DNA from: an uncultured Bacteroides sp.
Lineage (GTDB): Bacteria; Bacteroidota; Bacteroidia; Bacteroidales; Bacteroidaceae
DNA length: 64,000 bases
Assembly (NCBI RefSeq): GCF_910585845.1
Contig: NZ_CAJUHF010000002.1
Location: forward strand, 62,001 to 126,000
Direction: 5' to 3'
Shown one piece after another: positions 18,244 to 29,503 of the stretch. The first letter of the stretch is position 1. Every line of letters begins with the position of its first letter. Made by a program: the position numbers and the translations under genes. Below the pieces are notes generated by a model, which was not told the DNA's origin, made no database searches, and was given only the letters and a program-made list of their open reading frames with translations.

Positions 18244-19407
18244 ATGGAAACTAAGAATAACGGGCCGCGCATCATCATCAGCGGCGGAGGTACAGGAGGA
18301 CACATCTTCCCCGCAGTATCTATTGCCAATGCTATCAAGGAGCTTCGGCCTGACGCCGAAATCCTCTTTGTAGGTGCAGAAGGACGAATGGAGATGCAAC
18401 GTGTGCCCGATGCAGGATATAAAATCATCGGTTTGCCCGTTGCCGGGTTCGACCGAAAACATTTATGGAAAAATGTTGCTGTTATCGTGAAATTACTGCG
18501 AAGCCAGTGGAAGGCGCGCAAGATAGTAAAAGAATTCCGCCCGCAAGTGGCCGTAGGTGTAGGAGGTTATGCCAGTGGTCCTACCCTGAAGGTGGCAGGC
18601 ATGATGGGGGTGCCAACTCTGATACAAGAGCAAAACTCCTATGCAGGAGTAACTAACAAGTTGTTAGCCCAAAAGGCACGTAAAATTTGCGTGGCATATA
18701 ACGGAATGGAGAAATTCTTCCCCGCTGACAAGATCATTATAACCGGAAACCCTGTCCGCCAGAATTTGCTGGCTAACAAACCGGAGCATGGAGAAGCAGT
18801 AGCTTCCTTTGGTTTCAATCCGCAAAAGAAAACCATACTGATATTAGGAGGCAGTCTCGGTGCACGTAGTATCAATCAGACAATGATTGCCGCACTGGAT
18901 GCTATAAAAGCACATAGCAACGTCCAGTTTATCTGGCAAACGGGAAAGATATACATCCAACAAATCAAGGATGCCATTACTACGGCAACCGGAGAAGCCG
19001 TACGCAATTCGCGTATTTCAGCGATCCCGAACCTGTATGTAGCGGATTTCATCAAAGACATGTCCAGTGCATATTCGGCTGCTGATCTGGTTATTTCACG
19101 TGCTGGAGCCGGTTCCATATCTGAATTTTGCCTATTAGGCAAACCTGTTATTCTGGTACCTTCTCCTAATGTGGCAGAAGACCATCAAACAAAGAATGCC
19201 TTGGCGCTGGTAGATAAAGAAGCGGCTATCTATGTGAAAGACGCAGATGCAATGGAACAATTAGTCTCTACTGCTCTTGAGACAGTGGCCGACGATGAAA
19301 AACTAAAGGTTCTGAGTAAGAACATATCCACATTGGCTTTGCCTGACTCGGCAGCTATAATTGCAAAAGAAGTATTGAAACTGGCAGCATGTAGCCCGGA
19401 TGAATAA
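18244..19407 (+). CDS. murG: UDP-GlcNAc:lipid I GlcNAc transferase MurG
   Basis: 387 residues, a GT28-family GT-B enzyme. The N-terminal glycine loop is SGGGTGGHIFPAVS; further family blocks are GGYASGPTL, IQEQNSYAGVTNK, ILGGSLGARSIN and the donor-binding VISRAGAGSISEF. It makes lipid II on the inner face of the plasma membrane. It lies 24 bp after ftsW. Confidence 0.96.
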   Translation: METKNNGPRIIISGGGTGGHIFPAVSIANAIKELRPDAEILFVGAEGRMEMQRVPDAGYKIIGLPVAGFDRKHLWKNVAVIVKLLRSQWKARKIVKEFRPQVAVGVGGYASGPTLKVAGMMGVPTLIQEQNSYAGVTNKLLAQKARKICVAYNGMEKFFPADKIIITGNPVRQNLLANKPEHGEAVASFGFNPQKKTILILGGSLGARSINQTMIAALDAIKAHSNVQFIWQTGKIYIQQIKDAITTATGEAVRNSRISAIPNLYVADFIKDMSSAYSAADLVISRAGAGSISEFCLLGKPVILVPSPNVAEDHQTKNALALVDKEAAIYVKDADAMEQLVSTALETVADDEKLKVLSKNISTLALPDSAAIIAKEVLKLAACSPDE

Positions 19408-19498
19408 CAGTCCTGCACCTGCACTAAGAGCATAATGTGCGTATGGACAAGAAACTATCGCCCATATATACTGCCAGATAATTAAAATAAGAAAGAAC

Positions 19499-20881
19499 AT
19501 GCTGAATATAGAGAACATCAAATCCGTATATTTTGTTGGCGCCGGCGGCATTGGCATGAGCGCCTTGATACGTTATTTCCTATCAAAAAACAAACTCGTT
19601 GCCGGCTACGACCGTACACCGAGCGAACTGACCAAAAACCTGAAGGAAGAAGGTGCACAAATACATTATGAAGAGAATGTAGCCCTTATCCCCGAAGCCT
19701 GCAAAGACCAGACTACAACATTAGTGGTATACACTCCGGCCGTGCCACAAGAGCATGCCGAACTGGTCTATTTCCGCAACAACGGTTTTGAAATACAGAA
19801 ACGTGCACAAGTTCTGGGAACCATCACGCATAGCAGCAAGGGTTTGTGCGTTGCTGGAACACATGGTAAAACCACTACCAGCACAATGGCAGCCCATTTT
19901 CTTCACCAATCACACGTAGGATGTACGGCGTTTCTCGGAGGTATTTCCAAGAACTATGGAACCAACTTACTGTTATCTTCATGTAGCCCCTACACAGTTA
20001 TCGAAGCAGATGAGTTTGACCGTTCATTCCATTGGCTGTCACCTTATATGAGCGTAATTACGGCTACGGATCCTGATCATCTGGACATCTACGGCACCGA
20101 AGAAGCCTATTTAGAAAGTTTCCGACACTATACTACTCTCATTCAACCAGGCGGTGCCTTGATTATCCATAAAGGAATAAGTCTGCAACCGGCAACAAAT
20201 CCCGACGTACGCGTTTACACCTATTCACGTACAGAAGGTGACTTCCATGCTGAGAATATCCGTATCGGAAATGGCGAAATCCTCATCGACTTTGTAACTC
20301 CCGATACACGCATCAACGACATCTGTTTAGGTGTACCCGTCAGTATCAATATCGAAAATGGCATAGCAGCTATGGCGCTTGCCCACCTTAACGGTGTAAC
20401 AGACGAAGAGATCAAACGTGGCATGGAAAGTTTCCGCGGTGTAGACCGCCGTTTCGACTTCAAGATCAAGAATGACAAGGTGGTATTCCTGAGCGACTAC
20501 GCCCATCACCCTGCCGAAATAGCCCAAAGTGTAAAGTCTATCCGCGACCTGTATCAGGACAGAAAGATCACAGCTATCTTTCAACCGCATCTTTATACAC
20601 GTACTCGTGATTTCTATAAGGACTTTGCCGACAGTTTGTCTCTGCTCGATGAAGTAATTCTCACAGATATCTATCCGGCTCGTGAACAACCTATCCCCGG
20701 TGTCAGCAGCAAATTGATATATGACAATCTGCGTTCGGGTATTGCAAAATGCATGTGTAGAAAAGAAGATATATTGGAGTTGCTCTCCCAAAAACAGATT
20801 GAAGTTCTGATCACGTTAGGTGCCGGTGACATTGACAATTATGTACCCGAAATTACAAAACAACTTAATTCGAGAATATAA
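19499..20881 (+). CDS. murC: UDP-MurNAc:L-alanine ligase MurC
   Basis: 460 residues. The N-terminal nucleotide-binding loop is FVGAGGIGMSALIRYF, the ATP loop is VAGTHGKTTTSTM, and the C-terminal Mur-ligase domain carries SDYAHHPAEI and FQPHLYTRTRDF. It adds the first residue (L-Ala) of the stem peptide. The order murG-murC-ftsQ is typical. A 98-bp gap with a large imperfect inverted repeat follows. Confidence 0.96.
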   Translation: MLNIENIKSVYFVGAGGIGMSALIRYFLSKNKLVAGYDRTPSELTKNLKEEGAQIHYEENVALIPEACKDQTTTLVVYTPAVPQEHAELVYFRNNGFEIQKRAQVLGTITHSSKGLCVAGTHGKTTTSTMAAHFLHQSHVGCTAFLGGISKNYGTNLLLSSCSPYTVIEADEFDRSFHWLSPYMSVITATDPDHLDIYGTEEAYLESFRHYTTLIQPGGALIIHKGISLQPATNPDVRVYTYSRTEGDFHAENIRIGNGEILIDFVTPDTRINDICLGVPVSINIENGIAAMALAHLNGVTDEEIKRGMESFRGVDRRFDFKIKNDKVVFLSDYAHHPAEIAQSVKSIRDLYQDRKITAIFQPHLYTRTRDFYKDFADSLSLLDEVILTDIYPAREQPIPGVSSKLIYDNLRSGIAKCMCRKEDILELLSQKQIEVLITLGAGDIDNYVPEITKQLNSRI

Positions 20882-20956
20882 GGATAAAGCATGAAAAATT
20901 TAGTTGCGTATCTTTCATACTTACATAACGTAACTAAATACTCATTCTTTATTCTT
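20881..20956. repeat. Imperfect inverted repeat between murC and ftsQ
   Basis: Arms of about 29 nt pair across a loop of about 16 nt. The inner arms ATTTAGTTGCGT (20898-20909) and ACGTAACTAAAT (20928-20939) match at 11 of 12; the outer arms are AGGATAAAGCATGA and TCATTCTTTATTCT. It could form a long mRNA hairpin between two cluster genes, with no T-run typical of a terminator. Confidence 0.7.
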
Positions 20957-20979
20957 AATTCTTCATTAATATAAAGATT

Positions 20980-21720
20980 ATGCTAAAGCGAATCCTATTA
21001 CTCATCGTTCTGCTGCTCATCAGCACATATCTGGTGGTAGCCATCACAGCTTTCAACCGGAAGCCTGCCGGTCAGGTGTGTCATGACATGGAATTGGTTA
21101 TCCGGGATACAGCTTACGCCAGTTTTATAACCAAAAAGGAGGTGACGGGCATACTGGAGAAGAAAGATATTCTCCCCATAGGCAAACCCATGGACCACAT
21201 TCGCAGCAAAACTCTGGAAAAAGAACTTGCACAACATCCCCTTATCGATGAAGTGGAATGTTATAAGACTCCCAGTGGAAAGATCTGCGTAGAGGTTAGC
21301 CAACGGGTTCCCATCCTAAGAGTGATGAGTACCAACGGAGAAAACTACTATCTGGACAACAAAGGAGAAGTGATGCCTCCCAATGCAAAATGTATCGCCC
21401 ATCTTGCCATTGTAACTGGAAAAGCAGAAAAGTCGTTTACCATGAGGTATTTATATAAGTTTGGTGTATTTTTGCAGAACAATAAGTTTTGGAACGCACA
21501 AATCGAGCAGATACATGTGCTTCCCGACCGAAATGTGGAACTGGTACCGCGCGTAGGGAACCACATCATCTATTTGGGCAAGTTAGACGATTTTGAGCAT
21601 AAGCTCGATCGGGTAAAGACTTTCTATGAGAAAGGGTTAAATAAGGTAGGCTGGAACAAATATTCTCGCATCAACGTTGAATTTAGCAACCAGATTATCT
21701 GTACAAAACGAAAAGAATAA
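20980..21720 (+). CDS. ftsQ: Cell division protein FtsQ
   Basis: 246 residues. A short cytoplasmic tail and one transmembrane helix (about residues 4-24) are followed by a periplasmic POTRA-like region (KKEVTGILEKKDILPIGK, then LAQHPLIDEVECYKTPSGKI) and the FtsQ beta domain (IHVLPDRNVELVPRVGNH). It bridges cytoplasmic and periplasmic divisome parts with FtsB/FtsL. Position between murC and ftsA supports the call. Confidence 0.92.
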   Translation: MLKRILLLIVLLLISTYLVVAITAFNRKPAGQVCHDMELVIRDTAYASFITKKEVTGILEKKDILPIGKPMDHIRSKTLEKELAQHPLIDEVECYKTPSGKICVEVSQRVPILRVMSTNGENYYLDNKGEVMPPNAKCIAHLAIVTGKAEKSFTMRYLYKFGVFLQNNKFWNAQIEQIHVLPDRNVELVPRVGNHIIYLGKLDDFEHKLDRVKTFYEKGLNKVGWNKYSRINVEFSNQIICTKRKE

Positions 21721-21804
21721 GTGAACAAGAAGACAAGCGAACAAGTTAGCAAAGCATTTGTTTCTATGATTTGTCTACTTGTCAATTAAATAATATAAAA
21801 AAAT

Positions 21805-23232
21805 ATGGCAACAACAGAATTTATCGCTGCTATTGAATTAAGTTCTTCCAAGATTTCCGGCATTGCAGGAAAGAAGAATGGTGACGGAAGCATGCAAGTG
21901 CTGGCTTATGCGCGTGAAGATGCCACTTCGTTTATTCACAAAGGAGTCATCTACAACATTGACAAAACCGCACAAGCCCTGACCTCCATCATCAATAAAC
22001 TGGAAAGTCAACTGAATAACTCCATTGCCAAAGTATATGTCGGCATCAGCGGACAGTCATTGCGCACGGTAAAGAACACGGTAAGCCGTGTACTCGAAGA
22101 AGAAGGGATTATCTCGCAAGAGTTGGTTGATGCAATCTGTGACGAGAACCTCGAGATCCCATTGATAGACATGAGCGTGCTGGATGTGGCACCGCAAGAA
22201 TATAGAATTGATAATAATTACCAAGCCGACCCAGTGGGCGTGGCTGGTAAACGCATCACTGGTAACTTCCTGAATATTGTGGCACGTGCTTCGCTCAAAA
22301 AGAATCTGGAACACAGCTTTGAACAAGCCAAAGTGGAGATTGCCGATTTGGTTATTGCGCCAACAGCTTTGGCAAAGGCTGTACTGACCGAAAGCGAGAT
22401 GCGCTCCGGTTGCGCATTGATAGACTTTGGGGCAGATACTACTACTATACAAGTTTACAAGAACAACATCCTCCGTTTCCTCAGCGTGCTTCCGTTGGGT
22501 GGAAATAATATCACCCGTGACATCACCTCCCTGCACATGGAAGAGACCGAAGCCGAAATACTGAAACAGAAGTATGGCGACCTGCTCTACAAAGAAGAAG
22601 AAAGTGAGACCCCTGCTGTCTGCCTACTGGAAGACGGTCGCAGCATAGAAATCAATGCATTGAATAACATCATTGAAGCACGTGCCGAAGAAATCATTGC
22701 TAACGTATGGAACCTGTTGCAACTGTCTGGCTATGAAGACAAGCTACTGGCAGGTATCATCCTCACAGGCGGAGGTGCTAATCTAAAAAATATGGAAACA
22801 GTATTCCATAAACGCTGTAAGATTGACAAGGTGAAAACCGCGAGGTTCATCCACAATAGCATTTATGGTTTTAACGATGTACTGAAGAAAGACGGTATGC
22901 AGAATACACTGCTCGGATTGCTTGCTGCAGGAAACGAGAATTGCTGCCTGCAAGAAGTGAAACCTACTCCTGCCGCCAACGTTACCCCTTCGAAATCTGT
23001 CGATATGTTTGAAGACGATGAAGCCCTAAAAGAACAGGAAGTTGCCGCTCGTGCAGCGAAAGCCCAACGAGAGAAGGAAGAAAAGGAACGCCGTGAACGG
23101 GAGCGTAAGGAGAAAGAACGTAGAGAAAAAGAAGAGAAGAAGAAAAAGAAAAAAGAAGGTCCTAACTGGTTTGAGAAAGCTTTTGTTAGAATTTCAAATG
23201 AAATTTTCTCGGAGAGTGATGATATAAAGTGA
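21805..23232 (+). CDS. ftsA: Cell division protein FtsA with charged C-terminal extension
   Basis: 475 residues, an actin-like ATPase that tethers FtsZ to the membrane. Nucleotide-binding blocks include LIDFGADTTTIQVY and ILTGGGANLKNM. After the actin fold (about residue 400) comes a K/E/R-rich helix of about 50 residues (KAQREKEEKERRERERKEK and onward). The last 25 residues (NWFEKAFVRISNEIF) form an amphipathic helix suited to membrane binding. The extension makes it longer than the roughly 420-residue E. coli FtsA. Confidence 0.95.
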   Translation: MATTEFIAAIELSSSKISGIAGKKNGDGSMQVLAYAREDATSFIHKGVIYNIDKTAQALTSIINKLESQLNNSIAKVYVGISGQSLRTVKNTVSRVLEEEGIISQELVDAICDENLEIPLIDMSVLDVAPQEYRIDNNYQADPVGVAGKRITGNFLNIVARASLKKNLEHSFEQAKVEIADLVIAPTALAKAVLTESEMRSGCALIDFGADTTTIQVYKNNILRFLSVLPLGGNNITRDITSLHMEETEAEILKQKYGDLLYKEEESETPAVCLLEDGRSIEINALNNIIEARAEEIIANVWNLLQLSGYEDKLLAGIILTGGGANLKNMETVFHKRCKIDKVKTARFIHNSIYGFNDVLKKDGMQNTLLGLLAAGNENCCLQEVKPTPAANVTPSKSVDMFEDDEALKEQEVAARAAKAQREKEEKERRERERKEKERREKEEKKKKKKEGPNWFEKAFVRISNEIFSESDDIK

Positions 23233-23354
23233 ATTCTGAATTTCAAATTATGACTTATAATATATAAAGTACGATATATGTCGCATGGCAATTCATAATT
23301 CATCAATCCTATAACGTATAAACAAAATTATAAATCACATAAATTCCATTAATC

Positions 23355-24668
23355 ATGGACGATATAGTACAATTCGATTTCCCGACAGATTCCCCAAAGA
23401 TTATCAAAGTAATCGGTGTAGGTGGTGGTGGTGGAAATGCCGTCAATCACATGTATCGGGAAGGTATACATGATGTGACATTCGTTCTGTGTAACACGGA
23501 CAACCAAGCGTTGAAAGCCTCTCCCGTTCCCGTGAAACTGCAACTGGGCCGTTCTATCACTGAGGGGTTAGGAGCAGGAAACCGTCCCGAACGTGCCCGC
23601 GAAGCTGCCGAAGAGAGTAGCGAAGAGATCAAAGCATTGTTGGACGATGGGACAAAGATGGTATTCATCACTGCCGGAATGGGTGGAGGAACCGGAACGG
23701 GAGCTGCTCCCGTCATCGCCCGCATCGCCAAAGAAATGGATATCCTCACCGTCGGCATTGTCACCATACCTTTCATTTTCGAGGGTGAGAAGAAAATCAT
23801 CCAGGCACTGGACGGCGTGGAACGTATCGCCCAGCATGTAGATGCACTACTGGTCATCAACAACGAGCGCTTACGGGAAATCTATTCCGACCTTACATTT
23901 ATAAATGCTTTTGGAAAAGCAGATGATACGTTGTCCATTGCTGCTAAGAGTATTGCTGAAATCATCACCATACGCGGAACGGTGAATCTAGACTTTGCCG
24001 ATGTGAAAACCATACTCAAGGACGGTGGTGTAGCAATCATGAGTACCGGTTTCGGTGAAGGAGAAAGCCGTGTGACAAAAGCCATTGACGATGCCCTACA
24101 TTCGCCGTTACTGAACAACAACGATATTTTTAACGCCAAGAAGGTGATGCTGAACGTATCCTTCTGCGAAACTTCAGAACTCATGATGGAAGAGATGAAC
24201 GAAATACATGAATTCATGAGTAAGTTCCGCGAAGGTGTAGAGGTCATATGGGGTGTAGCAATGGACAATACACTGGAAACCAAAGTAAAGATTACCGTAC
24301 TTGCCACCGGATTCGGCGTAGAAGATGTTCCCGGCATGGATAGCGTGCTCGAAAAACGTAGTCAAGAGGAAGAAGAACGGCAACTTCAACTGGAAGAAGA
24401 AAAAGAAAAGAACAAAGAGCGTATCCGCAAGGCATACGGTGAAAGTGCCAGTGGCATCGGGAGCAAGAACGTCCGCAAACGCCGTCATATCTACATCTTC
24501 AATCCTGAGGATCTGGATAATGCCGACATCATCAACATGGTAGAAGACTCGCCCACCTATCTGCGCGATAAAACCACGCTGAGCAATATCAAGACCAAAG
24601 CAGCTGCCGAAATAGCAACAGAAGAAGCGCAAGTAAAAGAAGATTTAGGAGGAGTGATTACTTTTTGA
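23355..24668 (+). CDS. ftsZ: Cell division GTPase FtsZ
   Basis: 437 residues, the tubulin-like Z-ring protein. The tubulin signature GGGTGTGAAPVIA lies near residue 110, and the N-terminal nucleotide loop is VGGGGGNAVNHM. A charged linker (EEEERQLQLEEEKEKNKERI) follows the GTPase core. A likely conserved C-terminal peptide, DSPTYLRDK, is near residue 400 but is followed by about 31 more residues, so it is not at the extreme end as in E. coli. Confidence 0.97.
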   Translation: MDDIVQFDFPTDSPKIIKVIGVGGGGGNAVNHMYREGIHDVTFVLCNTDNQALKASPVPVKLQLGRSITEGLGAGNRPERAREAAEESSEEIKALLDDGTKMVFITAGMGGGTGTGAAPVIARIAKEMDILTVGIVTIPFIFEGEKKIIQALDGVERIAQHVDALLVINNERLREIYSDLTFINAFGKADDTLSIAAKSIAEIITIRGTVNLDFADVKTILKDGGVAIMSTGFGEGESRVTKAIDDALHSPLLNNNDIFNAKKVMLNVSFCETSELMMEEMNEIHEFMSKFREGVEVIWGVAMDNTLETKVKITVLATGFGVEDVPGMDSVLEKRSQEEEERQLQLEEEKEKNKERIRKAYGESASGIGSKNVRKRRHIYIFNPEDLDNADIINMVEDSPTYLRDKTTLSNIKTKAAAEIATEEAQVKEDLGGVITF

Positions 24669-24778
24669 ACCGAAAGTTGAGAGTCAGGAGTTAAGCATCG
24701 AAAAGCGGTTGCGTCTTCATGCCACACAGCAATTCTTAACTCCCAGCTTCCAGCATGCAACTTATAAATAATAGTATT

Positions 24779-25228
24779 ATGGATTTATTTGAAAAAGTCA
24801 GCGAAGACATTAAAAACGCAATGAAAGCCAAAGACAAAGTGGCTCTCGAAACACTTAGAAACATAAAAAAGGTATTTCTGGAAGCAAAAACCGCTCCAGG
24901 TGCCAATGATACCCTAACTGACGATGCAGCATTAAAAATCATGCAGAAACTAACGAAGCAGGGCAAAGATGCAGCAGAAATCTACGTACAGCAGGGACGC
25001 CAAGATCTGGCAGATGCCGAATTGGCACAAGTGAAAGTAATTGAAGCCTACCTGCCCAAACAGATGTCGGCAGAAGAGCTGGAAGCTGCATTGAAGGAAA
25101 TCATCGCCGAAACCGGCGCCACCAGTGGAAAAGACATGGGTAAAGTGATGGGAGTTGCTTCCAAAAAGCTTGCCGGACTTGCAGAAGGACGTGCCATTTC
25201 TGCCAAAGTAAAAGAACTACTGGGATAA
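24779..25228 (+). CDS. GatB/YqeY domain protein
   Basis: 149 residues. The YqeY family resembles the tail domain of the amidotransferase subunit GatB. Visible blocks are MDLFEKVSEDIKNAMKAKDK, QGRQDLADAELAQVKVIEAYLP and ATSGKDMGKVMG. The role is not established; a tRNA-linked function is suggested by the GatB tail similarity. The ATG at 24779 fits homologues better than an upstream in-frame ATG at 24755. It closes the dcw-region transcription unit and is convergent with recO. Confidence 0.88.
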   Translation: MDLFEKVSEDIKNAMKAKDKVALETLRNIKKVFLEAKTAPGANDTLTDDAALKIMQKLTKQGKDAAEIYVQQGRQDLADAELAQVKVIEAYLPKQMSAEELEAALKEIIAETGATSGKDMGKVMGVASKKLAGLAEGRAISAKVKELLG

Positions 25229-25251
25229 AATCCGTCTTTTATTAAGCTCAT

Positions 25252-25320
25252 ACAAGCCATACTTTCTTGGGTATGTATCAAAACTCACCTAATAAGAAAG
25301 CATGGCTTGTTTCTTTTTCT
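25252..25320. terminator. Bidirectional terminator between yqeY-family gene and recO
   Basis: ACAAGCCATACTTTCTT (25252-25268) pairs with AAGAAAGCATGGCTTGT (25294-25310) with one mismatch, followed by TTCTTTTTCTC. It can end the dcw-side transcript and the opposing recO transcript. Confidence 0.75.
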
Positions 25321-25372
25321 CAAGTAGAGGAAGCCGAATGCGATCTACATTGCGCAGATACAAAATAAGCCA

Positions 25373-26107
25373 TCAGTCTGCATCAAAGAGTTCTTTAAGA
25401 ACCTCAAGCGACTTCAAGACCGGAAAGCCAGGCAAGTGAAAACGATAAAATTCATTCATTATCGTAAGGCAACGTACGCGCTCGGTGCGGTGCATGGAGA
25501 AAAGATGCATCGTATCATAATTCATACGCATCAACACCGTCAGTTGCGCTGCCTCCTCAGGTAGCAGGTACGAAGAATGGAACTGCGGACGCAAGGGAGT
25601 GAAACAGGCACTCTGCAAATCGAAGTAATCGCCACTATGATAATTGTCTAAATTGGGATATAACCCCAAGAAACGAGACAGACGCATCTGAAAAACCAAA
25701 TGGAAATTGGCATAACTGTCGCGACACTCATCCAGCCAGATAATGGAATGCTGCAAATAAGCAAACAACGGACGATTCTCCGCCTCCTCACGCACGGCAT
25801 AATATAGAAATTCCGAAAGAAACAGAGCAATAGCCGACTTGTACGGATCGTAGGGTATAGTAGAAAACGGATAAAAAGATTTAGCTTCCTTTATTTTATA
25901 TAGGTTGGCATTCGGAGGGAAGTCCGCCTCCAACTCCACCAAAGCCAGCGGTTGAAACAAGACCGACTTCACCGTTGTCTTGCGCGAGCGTGGTATTCTC
26001 ACAATGAACGAGGCACGCCCCACAACCTCCGTATAGAGATCGGCAATAAAGGAAGTATCGTTATATTTCAGGGTACGCAACACGATACCCAACGTTTTCT
26101 GTAGCAT
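25373..26107 (-). CDS. recO: DNA repair protein RecO
   Basis: 244 residues. The N-terminal OB fold ([27 protein letters not shown] with [11 protein letters not shown]) is followed by the helical RecO domain. RecO loads RecA onto SSB-coated single-stranded DNA with RecR in the RecF pathway. Here the usual Cys4 zinc motif is not obvious (a single Cys in [10 protein letters not shown]). The ATG at 26107 is preferred over the adjacent GTG at 26110. Confidence 0.9.
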   Translation of the reverse strand: MLQKTLGIVLRTLKYNDTSFIADLYTEVVGRASFIVRIPRSRKTTVKSVLFQPLALVELEADFPPNANLYKIKEAKSFYPFSTIPYDPYKSAIALFLSEFLYYAVREEAENRPLFAYLQHSIIWLDECRDSYANFHLVFQMRLSRFLGLYPNLDNYHSGDYFDLQSACFTPLRPQFHSSYLLPEEAAQLTVLMRMNYDTMHLFSMHRTERVRCLTIMNEFYRFHLPGFPVLKSLEVLKELFDAD

Positions 26108-26140
26108 CACTCAATTACGATTTTAAAACTAATCAAGTAA

Positions 26141-26148
26141 CAAAACTA
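26141..26148 (-). promoter_or_regulatory. -7 promoter element for recO
   Basis: Minus-strand reading is TAGTTTTG, matching TAnnTTTG, 34 bp before the recO ATG. The rest of the gene-free stretch 26149-26540 shows no gene or clear repeat; a small open frame at 26237-26425 has no supporting signal. Confidence 0.5.
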
Positions 26149-26540
26149 CAAAAAAAGACGGAAACAGCGAGAAGAAACAGAAGAAGAAATAGTATCCCAT
26201 ATCACGAACATACCGGATATAACTTCATTATACAAAATGTGTAGATTCACCACACTGAATACACAGGCTTACCATGTACGCTCCATATCCCCAACAAGAC
26301 CAAGTAACCAACGGAATAATAAAAACCGCGTTCTCTCGCCTGAGAACACAATAAGCCACAAAACAACCCTCCTTTTTGAAGAGCCAAAACTAGAAATTCC
26401 CAATATCCAACTCCGAAAGCCATGAAATTGCGTACAAATGGAAGGAAAAAAGCAAAAGCATATCTGACTGATTTTCAACACATATACAATACACCCAAAA
26501 TAAAAATGCAATAAACCACGTCATTTTTTTCCAAGATTAT

Positions 26541-26571
26541 TTTGTCAATTCAAAAATAGTCCCTACATTTG
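26541..26571 (+). promoter_or_regulatory. Promoter for tRNA-Glu and rpsT
   Basis: TTTG (26541-26544), a 19-bp spacer and TACATTTG (26564-26571) match the Bacteroidota -33/-7 consensus fully. The start of transcription should be near 26578. It is the only clear promoter before both the tRNA and rpsT. Confidence 0.8.
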
Positions 26572-26626
26572 CAACCGCAAAAGAGAAACAAACCACTCTT
26601 TAAGAGCAGAGATGCTCACTAAGGAA

Positions 26627-26698
26627 GGCCCGTTCGTCTATCGGTTAGGACGCAAGATTTTCATTCTTGAAAGGGGGGTTCGATTCCCCCACGGGCTA
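26627..26698 (+). tRNA. tRNA-Glu (anticodon TTC)
   Basis: It folds as a standard cloverleaf: acceptor GGCCCGT with ACGGGCT (last pair G-U), anticodon arm CAAGA-TTTTCAT-TCTTG with anticodon TTC, and T arm GGGGG-TTCGATT-CCCCC. Discriminator base A is at 26698 and no CCA is encoded. It reads GAA/GAG codons. It lies in what appears to be the leader of the rpsT transcript. Confidence 0.95.
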
Positions 26699-26738
26699 CA
26701 ACTAAAAGAATAAACGAACTAAAAACAGATTAGTCGAG

Positions 26739-26993
26739 ATGGCAAATCATAAATCATCACTGAAAAGAATCAGACAAGAAGAAACTAGAAGACTTCACAA
26801 CAGATATTATGGCAAGACCATGAGAAATGCTGTTAGGAAGCTTCGTTCTACGACCGACAAAGCAGAAGCTACTGCTATGTATCCGGCTGTAACTAAGATG
26901 TTGGACAAATTGGCTAAAACCAATGTTATCCATAAAAACAAGGCTAACAACTTGAAATCTAAGTTAGCTCTTTACATCAATAAATTGGGATAA
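26739..26993 (+). CDS. rpsT: 30S ribosomal protein bS20
   Basis: 84 residues, very basic. It starts [18 protein letters not shown] and shows the helical-bundle pattern of bS20, which binds 16S rRNA early in 30S assembly. It begins 40 bp after the tRNA-Glu gene and ends in a strong hairpin, so the tRNA and mRNA probably share one primary transcript. Confidence 0.96.
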   Translation: MANHKSSLKRIRQEETRRLHNRYYGKTMRNAVRKLRSTTDKAEATAMYPAVTKMLDKLAKTNVIHKNKANNLKSKLALYINKLG

Positions 26994-27017
26994 AGATTTA
27001 AGTCACATTATATTGAG

Positions 27018-27048
27018 CGGTCAAGCTTTAGGGCTTGACCGTTTTTTT
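27018..27048 (+). terminator. Rho-independent terminator of rpsT
   Basis: CGGTCAAGC (27018-27026) and GCTTGACCG (27033-27041) form a perfect 9-bp stem with a 6-nt loop, followed by seven T. Confidence 0.93.
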
Positions 27049-27137
27049 ATGCCCTTCTCTACCTCCCCCTAGTATCCCTGTTGTGTTTAGTAGAAGCTAA
27101 AAAGCTGTAAACGAACGAAATTTATGAGATACTTTCG

Positions 27138-27168
27138 TTTCCCATATCACGACTTTTCACTATATTTG
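27138..27168 (+). promoter_or_regulatory. gyrB promoter
   Basis: TATATTTG (27161-27168) is a full -7 match. TTTC at 27138-27141 is a near match to the -33 TTTG with a 19-bp spacer. The element is 30 bp before the gyrB ATG. Confidence 0.65.
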
Positions 27169-27180
27169 CTCTGTTATTAG

Positions 27181-29160
<1,980 letters not shown>

Positions 29161-29274
29161 AAGAAATCAGCGACTAACGGTGCCGGCAGGCAGCCAATGG
29201 CTGACCGTTGAGCGCCAGCACGTATTCGCTGAATAACACGTTTTTATTAACCAACCTCACATCTTACAACGAGG

Positions 29275-29320
29275 AAGTGCCGGACGGACAGGATAATCCT
29301 GTTATCCGGCACTTTTCTTT
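29275..29320 (+). terminator. Rho-independent terminator of gyrB
   Basis: AAGTGCCGGA (29275-29284) pairs perfectly with TCCGGCACTT (29305-29314), with a nested ACAGGAT/ATCCTGT stem and a TTCTTTT tail. The palindromic 22-bp array begins only a few bases later. Confidence 0.85.
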
Positions 29321-29322
29321 TC

Positions 29323-29498
29323 GCCCTGTGGAACGAAGAGAACCGTCCCGTAAGATAAAAAAAATCGTCCCACGAGACCGTTTTTTTCATCTCGTGGAAC
29401 GAATATTTTCACCTCGCGAGACGGATTTTTTTATCTCATGGGACGATTTTTCCCGGCTCACGAGACGATTTCCTTCAATTCATGAGACCGATCAGACA
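29323..29498. repeat. Palindromic 22-bp tandem array, eight units (copy 2)
   Basis: Units start at 29323, 29345, 29367, 29389, 29411, 29433, 29455 and 29477; every step is exactly 22 bp. Cores include GTCCCACGAGAC, ATCTCATGGGAC, ACCTCGCGAGAC and GGCTCACGAGAC, each followed by a spacer that is often T-rich. Core differences are almost all C/T or A/G changes. The array fills the space between the gyrB terminator and the end of the convergent DUF3109 gene (29504). Confidence 0.9.
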
Positions 29499-29503
29499 TT
29501 CTC

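Noticed and set aside
26237..26425. 62-residue open frame between recO and tRNA-Glu
   Set aside because: No ribosome site, no family resemblance and odd composition; treated as non-coding.
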